Assembly (NCBI GenBank): GCA_001724265.1
Contig: MEDY01000398.1
Coordinates: 1-27,581, forward strand
Origin: Rhizaria sp. SCN 62-66
Taxonomy: Eukaryota > Rhizaria, unplaced
Length of the DNA: 27,581 nucleotides
Direction: 5' to 3'
The notes under the pieces were generated by a model. It was not told the origin of the DNA and searched no databases. It worked only from the letters and a program-made list of their open reading frames with translations. Below, piece by piece: positions 21,401-27,581 of the stretch; within the stretch, counting starts at the first letter, position 1, and each line of letters starts with the position of its first letter. Made by a program: the position numbers and the translations under genes.

Positions 21401-24400
21401 CTCCCAGGCTCGGTCCCCGGCTCCGTGCCAGGCTCGGTAATGCTCTCGGCCGGCGCCTCACCGTTCCCCCTGCTCCCGGCCACCAGTGCGTTCGCTGCGC
21501 AGTTAAACAACAACAGCAACAACGGTAACGGTAGCAGTGGCACCGCTGGCGTTGCGGGCGTCATGTCGCCCGCCTCCCTGCCGTCCTCCGCGGCCTCGTT
21601 CCCGGCTCCCAACCTCCCCGCTGCTCACGGTCATCTGCCCGCAGCGCCCACTGCCGCCGCCGCGCCATCGTCGGCGGCGTCCAAGGGCCGCGGCAAGGCC
21701 GGCACGAGCAGCAGCAAGAAGGGCGGCTCGAGCAAGGCCGCCACTGCTGGTGGCAGCGCGAGCGCGGGCAAGGGGTCTCTGTCGGCCGCCACCGCCGCCG
21801 CCGCCGTTTCCGGCGCCAACGGCAACGGCACCGGCAACGGCGGTAGTGGAAATGGTAAGACTGCTGCGCTGCGCGGACTGAGCATCCACCCGCCCACCCC
21901 CTCGGCCTCCAACATGATCACGGGCGCAGGTGGCGCGGGCAGCTCGTCGTTCTTCTCCTCCCTGTCGCTGTCCCCAGTGCCCTCGAGCTCCAGCGTGGGA
22001 GGGACCTCTGGCGCGCCGCTGCCGGCGCTGGCGCTGGTGGCCACCTCGCCCTCGCTCTCGCTCTCCTACTCCTACTCGCACTCGCAGGCTCACTCCCAGG
22101 GCGTCGCCCCGTCGGGCACGCTCCTCCCCGCGCTCACCCCGGCCTCCGCGGCCAGCGCGCAGCCGGTGACGACGACTGCGACGGCGATTGTGGAGACGCC
22201 GGAGGTCCGCCGCGTGCCGGTGCTGGGCCCGGTCCACTCGAACCCCCGGTGCCCGACCGCGATCGCGTCCGTCGCCACGGTCAGCGCGCCGCTCGCCGCG
22301 CAGCAGCACGTCCCCGCCGCCGCCGCCGCAGCAGCAGCAGCAGCAGCGGACTTGGCCGACAGCGGCGCCGCCACTGCCGCCCCGGGCGCTGTGACGGCGA
22401 CAGTCAGTGCGACGGGCGCTGCCGTGCGCTCCTCGGCGCCCCCGCGCACCGAGGACGCGCTCTACCGCGACTGGGTCACCGCCCCCGCCGTCGTCGCGGC
22501 GCTCGCGGCCAAGGGCGGCTGGGTCCACGACCGGCGCCACCTCCTCGCCCGCCGCGCGCGCTGTCAGCCCGCCTCTGCGACCGCGGCCGCCACGCTCGCC
22601 GCCGCGCCGCGCGTCGTCGTCGTCCCGGTCCCGCCGCCGCCGCTGCCCGCCGCGGTCGCCAGCGCTAACGCCGCCGCCGCCACTGCCGCCGCCACGGCCG
22701 CGCAGGCCCAGGAGGCGCTCGCCGCCGCCATCCAGCAGCAGGCGGGCAGCAAGAACAACTCAAACAGCAGCAACAGCAACAGCAGCAATAGTACCAGCGC
22801 GAGCAGCAGCAACAATAGCAGTGTGAGCAAAAAGGTCGCCGCTGCGACCGCGGCCGCCCACGCCGCCGCGGCCGCCGCCGAGGCCGCCGCGGTCCACGCC
22901 GCCAGCGTCGTCGCCGCCGCCAACGCGGCCGGTACGGCGGGCAGCGCCGCGACCGCGGTGCCCGTGTCCGTGGTGCTGACGGGAGGCGCGGCCGCCAGCA
23001 GGGCCCTCGCGGCCGTCGCCGCCGTCGCGGCCGAGGCGCGGGCCGCGGAAGACGCCGCCGAGGCCGACGCCCTTGCCGCTGCCGCTGACGCCGCTGGCGT
23101 GACTAGCGAGGTGACCGGGAACGTGGCGGTGTACGGGGAAGCGTGGGATGTGCTGCCGACGCACAGGGAGCTGCGCCTCGCGGCGCGGGCACACCGCCGC
23201 GCCGCCCGCCTCGCCGCCGCCAGCGCCGCTGCTGCTGCTGCTGCAACCACTGACGGTACGCTGGTGATGAGTGATTGTGCGAGTACCAGTGCCGGTACCG
23301 GTGAGGTCAAGAGTGAGTTGGCCGGTGCTCTTCCTATGGGCATGACCGACTGCGACCGTGACGCCGCCACTGCCCCCGCCGCCACTGCTGCGCCTGCCTC
23401 TGCTGCCCCTGCTGTTGCTGCTGCCTCTCAGGCCGAGGTCAAGCAAGAGCAAGAGCAGATCACGCTTGACTACACCAGTGTTAAGACTGAGGCCACTGAG
23501 GCCGCGACTGCCCCTGTTGTTGTCGGCACTGCGACTGCGCTGCCGCTGGAGCCCAGTGAGCTCAAGGCTGAGCCCAGCTCCTCCTCTGCCATCGGCAGTG
23601 TGAATGCGGTCCTCACCAGCCCCGTCCCGAGCCCCACAGAGCCTTTCCCTCCGGTCTCCAACGCCGCGCCCACGGCCAGTATTGCTGCCACTGCCCCTGG
23701 GACGGCGGCGGCGACTGCAGTCAAGTCCGAGACCGCGACCCCTCGGTCTGCTGCCGACCAAGTCGAGGACGACAACGACGACGCCGACGAGGAAGAGGAG
23801 GAGGAGCGCACGGACGACCTGTTCTACCAGCAGCTGCACATCCGCGACGAGGCGCGCCTGCAGACCGAGTGGGACGCCATCCTCCTCAAGCACGGCCTCG
23901 CCCAGCCCCCGCAGCCGCAGCCCGCCACTGCCCCCGCGGCCAACGGCCCCAGCGCCAGCGCTAGCGCCGGCGCGGGGCGCGTGGCGGCCGTCGCGACCGC
24001 TGCCGGCAAGGCCACAGGCCGCAGCGCTCCCGCCGCCGCCTCTGCGGCCACTGCCGCAACGGGGGGCAGCGCTGCCGCGGGCGCGGGGTCGCGGCCTGCG
24101 TCGCGCCCTGGCTCGGCCAAGGCCAAGGCGTCCCCCGCGTACTCGCGCCCGCCCTCAGCCTCCGCCTCCGCTAACTCCGGCTCTATCGCTGCGGCTGCGG
24201 CTGGCACTGCCGCGGCCAACTCTGCCGCCCCCGGTGCCGGTGTCGGTGCTGGCGCTGTGACCACTGTGGTCCCAGCGGGCTCTGGCGGCGTCCGGTTCTC
24301 AGCCGTGCCCGCCGCGCCCCTCTTCAGCGCCACCAGCCCCCCCAGCGGCGGCAGCAATGGCTACAATAGCTACAATGGCTACGGTGGCTACAGTGGGAGC

Positions 24401-24650
24401 GGCAGCGCGGCGCAGCAACACCGTGCGCTGACGCGGCCCTCGACGCCGCGGCCTATGGTCGACCTCGACCCCCTGCCCACGGTCACTAGCCTGCCCACAG
24501 TCGCTGGATGCGCCGCTGTGGACACCGAGCCCACGGTCCCTCTGCCGTTCACTGCGCCAGTGTCCGCGCCTGTGGCTGGGGCGGATGCGGTGCTCTCAGT
24601 GACGACGAGCACCGCGACCACCGAGACCGAGGGCTCCAGCTCCAGCGCCT

Positions 24651-24711
<61 letters not shown>

Positions 24712-26092
24712 CTCTGTGACCCCCGCACCAACGCAGACGCAGACTGAGTTGGCCCCGGTCGCGGGTGCGCCCGTGCTCGACTCGGCCACGGGGAGCCCTG
24801 TGTCCACCGACCAATCCCCCGCCTCTGCGAGCGACTCAACTGGAGCGGCGACTGGGACCGCCGCCTCACTCCCCGCGACTGCTGCAGCAGCAGCAGCTCC
24901 TGCCCCTGTGGCCGCAGCCTCATCCTCATCCTCATCGACCGCAGCGACTGCGAAGGCGACGGCAACTAATGCCCCGCCACAGACTGTGCCCCCGTCGACG
25001 ACGATGGTGTGGTCCGGCATCACGGAGCCCTGGCCGTCGCCGGCCTGGGTCTACAACTACCGCGTTTCGCCGCCCTTCGCCGCGCCCTTCCTCTTCCCGC
25101 CGCACTACATCCGCCCCGCGCACATGCTGCCCTCGGCGCAGCTCCTCGCGCGCCTACAGGCCCTCCACGCGCACTCCTCCTCTGCCGCAGCCGCAGCCGC
25201 AGCCGCAGCCGCTGCCGCCGCCGGTGCGACCGCACCGTCCACCGGCACACAGTCCGCGGCGGCCGCATCTCAGTCCGCGCTGGCGGCCTCGGCGGCCTCA
25301 GCGGCGGCGGCGGCGCAGGCCTCGCTGGCCGCGGCGGTAACCCAGGCCGCGGCCATGGGCGTCTCGCTCGTCCTCCCTGGCGGGCCCGTCGCGGCGCACA
25401 CCGCGGCGCCCGGAGCGAACACCAACGGATGCGCTGGCTCCGCCGTGTCCGGTGACGCGGCCGCAACCGCCGCGACCTCTGCGGCGACTGCGGCGGCGGG
25501 CAAGGCAGGCAGCAGCGGTAACGGCCACGGCACGCGCTCTGCTTCGTCTACGGCGTCGGCGTCTTCTGCGGTCGCGGCGTCCCCATCCAGCCTTAACACG
25601 CGCCGCAAGCGCGCCGCCGACGGCGACTCCTCTGCGGCGGCCAACGGTGACGACGACGGCGACATTGACAATGACAACGACGCCGGTGACACAGGCGTGG
25701 CCGGCGCGCGTTGCCACCGCCGCGGCGGCTCTGGCACTACGCCCTCCAAGGCTTTGTCAAACAGCAGCACTAGCAACAAGTCGACTCCTGCCAAGAGCAC
25801 TGCGACTGGCAAGCGCAAGGGCGCCTCGTCCTCCAGCAACAGCAACAGCAACAGCAGCAGTTCCTCGAACAACACGGCTGCAAACGCCAACTCTGGTGCG
25901 AACGGCAGCGGCAACGGGAACGGTATGATGCCGCCGCAGATGATGGCCGCCATGCAGGCGCAGATGGCTGCAATGGCGCGCTCTATGGGCATGACGATGT
26001 CGTTCCCCGGCGCCGACGCGGCCAACGCCAGCAGCGGCGGCAGCAAGGGAAGCAAGAGCAGCTCCAACAGCAAGGGCAAGCAGAGTCAAAGT

Positions 26093-26129
<37 letters not shown>

Positions 26130-26800
26130 TGCAGCAAGGCATGATGATGTCTCCGGCGATGATGGCGCAGTGGATGCAGCAGATGCAGCACATGCAGCAG
26201 CAGATGCAGCAGCAAATGGGCTGGACCGCGTCGTCACAGTCGTCTGGCTCTGAGATGACAGAGCAGCAGCAGCAGCTCATGCAGCAGCAGCAGATGCAGA
26301 TGATGATGATGACTATGGGCGGCATGAACATGGGCAATAACATGGGTATGCACAACATGAACATGATGAACGGCCATGGAAACGGCAACGGAAGCAGCAA
26401 TGCTAGCAAGAACACTTCTGGCATGGCCAACTGCTTTCCTGTCGCGCAGCCGTCTCCGTCCCCCACCGCCTCGTCACATTCGCAGCAAGCGCAGTCGCAG
26501 TGTCCCCCCTCTCAGTACGGCTACCCGTCGGCGCAGCAGTGCCTGACCCCGCAGCAGCAGCAGCAGCAGCAGCAGCAGCCGATGATGACGATGTCGCCGC
26601 GGTCGCCCTCTCACGGCCATGGCCAGTCCGGGGGCTCGCCGTTTACCGGCGGCGAGACCAAGCGCCGCCGCTCACTGGCATATGGCGCGGACGGCAACGG
26701 CAACGCCGATGATGATGATGACGACGACGACGGCGGCGACGGCGCGGAGCACAAGGGCCGCGGCAAGCGCGCTGGCGCCGCCACTAACAGCAAGGTCTAA
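18458..26800 (+). CDS. Giant low-complexity nuclear protein with two in-frame TAG codons, SUMO-motif cluster and Q/M-rich prion-like C-terminus
   Basis: From the ATG at 18458 (first in frame, after a C-rich leader) one frame runs to TAA at 26798-26800, 2780 residues if TAG at 18974 and 19298 is decoded. If TAG stops translation, the main product could start no earlier than the ATG at 19622 (2392 residues). Composition is Ala/Ser/Thr/Gln-rich. Conserved-looking islands interrupt the low complexity: RRERSSRIAAQ (about 20249), a Tyr/Trp-rich helix near 22450-22568, YGEAWDVLPTHREL (about 23130), LFYQQLHIRDEARLQTEWD (about 23819) and a Trp/Pro/Tyr block at 24998-25186. Five psi-K-x-E sites lie at 23306-23731, followed by an acidic tract. 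Basic stretches RRKRA (about 25600) and KRRRS (about 26660) suggest nuclear import. The C-terminus (25920-26600) is rich in Gln, Met and Asn. I infer a nuclear transcription or chromatin regulator; I recognise no family. Confidence 0.75.
23306..23731 (+). other. Cluster of five psi-K-x-E SUMO-acceptor consensus motifs in the giant low-complexity protein
   Basis: VKSE (23306-23317), VKQE (23438-23449), VKTE (23480-23491), LKAE (23561-23572) and VKSE (23720-23731). These five are the only lysines in this roughly 142-residue stretch and all five match the consensus. An acidic D/E tract (about 23765-23810) follows, similar to the negatively charged tails that enhance SUMO conjugation. The coincidence is the evidence; modification itself is inferred. 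Confidence 0.6.
24653..24716 (+). repeat. Hexanucleotide microsatellite (TCTGGC)n encoding Gly-Ser dipeptides
   Basis: About ten and a half near-perfect copies of TCTGGC in the frame of the giant low-complexity gene give an alternating Gly-Ser tract of about 20 residues. Codon identity within the run (GGC TCT) indicates DNA-level slippage and likely length polymorphism. Confidence 0.92.
26093..26128 (+). repeat. (CAG)12 polyglutamine run
   Basis: Twelve pure CAG codons in frame, followed by Met/Gln-rich sequence. It is part of the prion-like C-terminal region of the giant low-complexity protein. Confidence 0.93.
26552..26578 (+). repeat. (CAG)9 polyglutamine run
   Basis: Nine pure CAG codons in frame between Pro residues near the C-terminus of the giant low-complexity protein; a second potentially length-variable polyglutamine tract. 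Confidence 0.92.
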
Positions 26801-27581
26801 GTAAGACTACGCTACGTGCAGAGTACCATGCTGTCTGTGACTACTGTCTCGCGTACTCGTAACGCGATGTTTAAAATAATATCGCATCAAGTATATGTGA
26901 ACAAGATCTAGTGACATTAGTAATATTGAACAGAATGAACTGTCCAACGCGAGGAAATGACACAAAATGAACATGAGTCACAACAGGCACGACAAACACC
27001 AGCTCCAACAACAAGAACATGAACACAAATCACGTCAAATCGAATCAAACCAAACTAAACTAATTGTGACGCTCCATATGGAGTTTGAATAGATGTCCTG
27101 TTGCTTGCGCCGCGCTGCTGCCCCGCATTAGCGGTGCAGTGCGCGGCCGGTGGCCTCAGCGTCTGCTTTTTTACACTTCAAAACACACATATTCCATGCA
27201 CGCTCAGTGCGAAATCTCCGCTACACTTAGAATCACAACATGTAAGAATTACACGAATACACAATTCACATCCTTTGCTTTCATTCATTTTATCTGCGCT
27301 CCTATTGGAAACCCATGTAAAAGGACTTCGCAGTCACTGGCCAACTTGAAGCATGCGTTATCAACTTGAAGAAAACATTCGTAAAGCTTTCCTCTCCAAC
27401 AATAATTCGGTTTATTACAAATTCAGACGGAGAGCTCTGCGAAAAAATATATATGCATTCAGGTTGACGAAGTGCTTCTTGTTATAGACGCTCCGAGAGA
27501 CATCACGCGCCAGGCTGCAGTGAAGAAGGCTCGTTGATAGGAGCGGATCAGATGGCGGCCTGATTTGCTGGACTCGCGGTG
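26801..27581. other. Intergenic DNA at the right edge
   Basis: AT-rich sequence downstream of the giant low-complexity gene, holding its 3' UTR. A GC-rich island at about 27100-27170 stands out; it could be a small exon or a regulatory patch, but no coding model is convincing. GC content rises again from about 27490. On the minus strand a short frame reaching the window edge and stopping at 27548-27550 (ending ...NQAAI) could be the C-terminus of a gene outside the window, but too little is visible to call it. Confidence 0.5.

Noticed and set aside
27085-27369. Plus-strand open frame covering the GC-rich island at the right edge
   Set aside because: It starts at a non-ATG codon, runs into clearly AT-rich non-coding DNA and has no recognisable motif.
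27548-27581. C-terminus of a minus-strand gene at the right edge
   Set aside because: Only about ten codons would be visible and other frames are equally open, so it is not called.
1-27581. Bacterial high-GC origin (actinobacterial or similar) of the window
   Set aside because: Split genes with consistent GT-AG boundaries, a reticulon with di-lysine signal, a FYVE finger and AT-rich intergenic regions without operons indicate eukaryotic nuclear DNA.

Overview
This window looks like nuclear DNA of a microbial eukaryote (protist or alga-like) that I cannot place more precisely. Five of the six genes are typical eukaryotic families or layouts: MORN/ankyrin/FYVE, reticulon, and short GT-AG introns. 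Coding DNA is very GC-rich, with a strong G/C preference at third codon positions and many Ala, Ser, Gly and Gln homopolymers. Introns and intergenic DNA are visibly AT-rich. There is no operon structure, no tRNA or rRNA that I can see, and no transposon or CRISPR array.

Layout, left to right: (1) positions 1-8451, plus strand, the 3' part of a giant intron-less gene with MORN-like repeats, a Cys4 knuckle, ankyrin repeats and a C-terminal FYVE finger. (2) 9051-10070, plus, a three-exon membrane-anchored class I SAM methyltransferase. (3) 10632-13837, minus, a three-exon ankyrin/coiled-coil protein with a well-structured but unrecognised C-terminal exon. (4) 14451-15362, plus, a two-exon small disordered protein carrying destruction-box-like motifs, possibly securin-like. 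(5) 16056-17525, minus, a four-exon reticulon ending in a KxKxx ER-retrieval motif. (6) 18458-26800, plus, a giant low-complexity nuclear protein with Q/M-rich prion-like segments, basic nuclear-localisation stretches and a cluster of SUMO-acceptor-like motifs. Genes 2 and 3 converge, 3 and 4 diverge, 4 and 5 converge, and 5 and 6 diverge. No pathway links them; the neighbourhood looks like ordinary eukaryotic gene order.

The most interesting observations are these. Gene 6 runs in one frame for 8.3 kb but contains two TAG codons, each followed by C, while all six genes end in TGA or TAA followed by a purine. This fits UAG being read as an amino acid (glutamine is the best guess) or being read through. 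All eight inferred introns have a pyrimidine at donor position +4 (GTACGT is the commonest form), not the usual GTAAGT/GTGAGT. Every lysine in a 142-residue stretch of gene 6 lies in a psi-K-x-E SUMO consensus. An 11-mer, TGACCGTGAGC, recurs in different reading frames, on both strands and between genes.

All exon boundaries are inferred by eye from splice signals, frame continuity and protein sense. None has been tested with transcripts or database searches.
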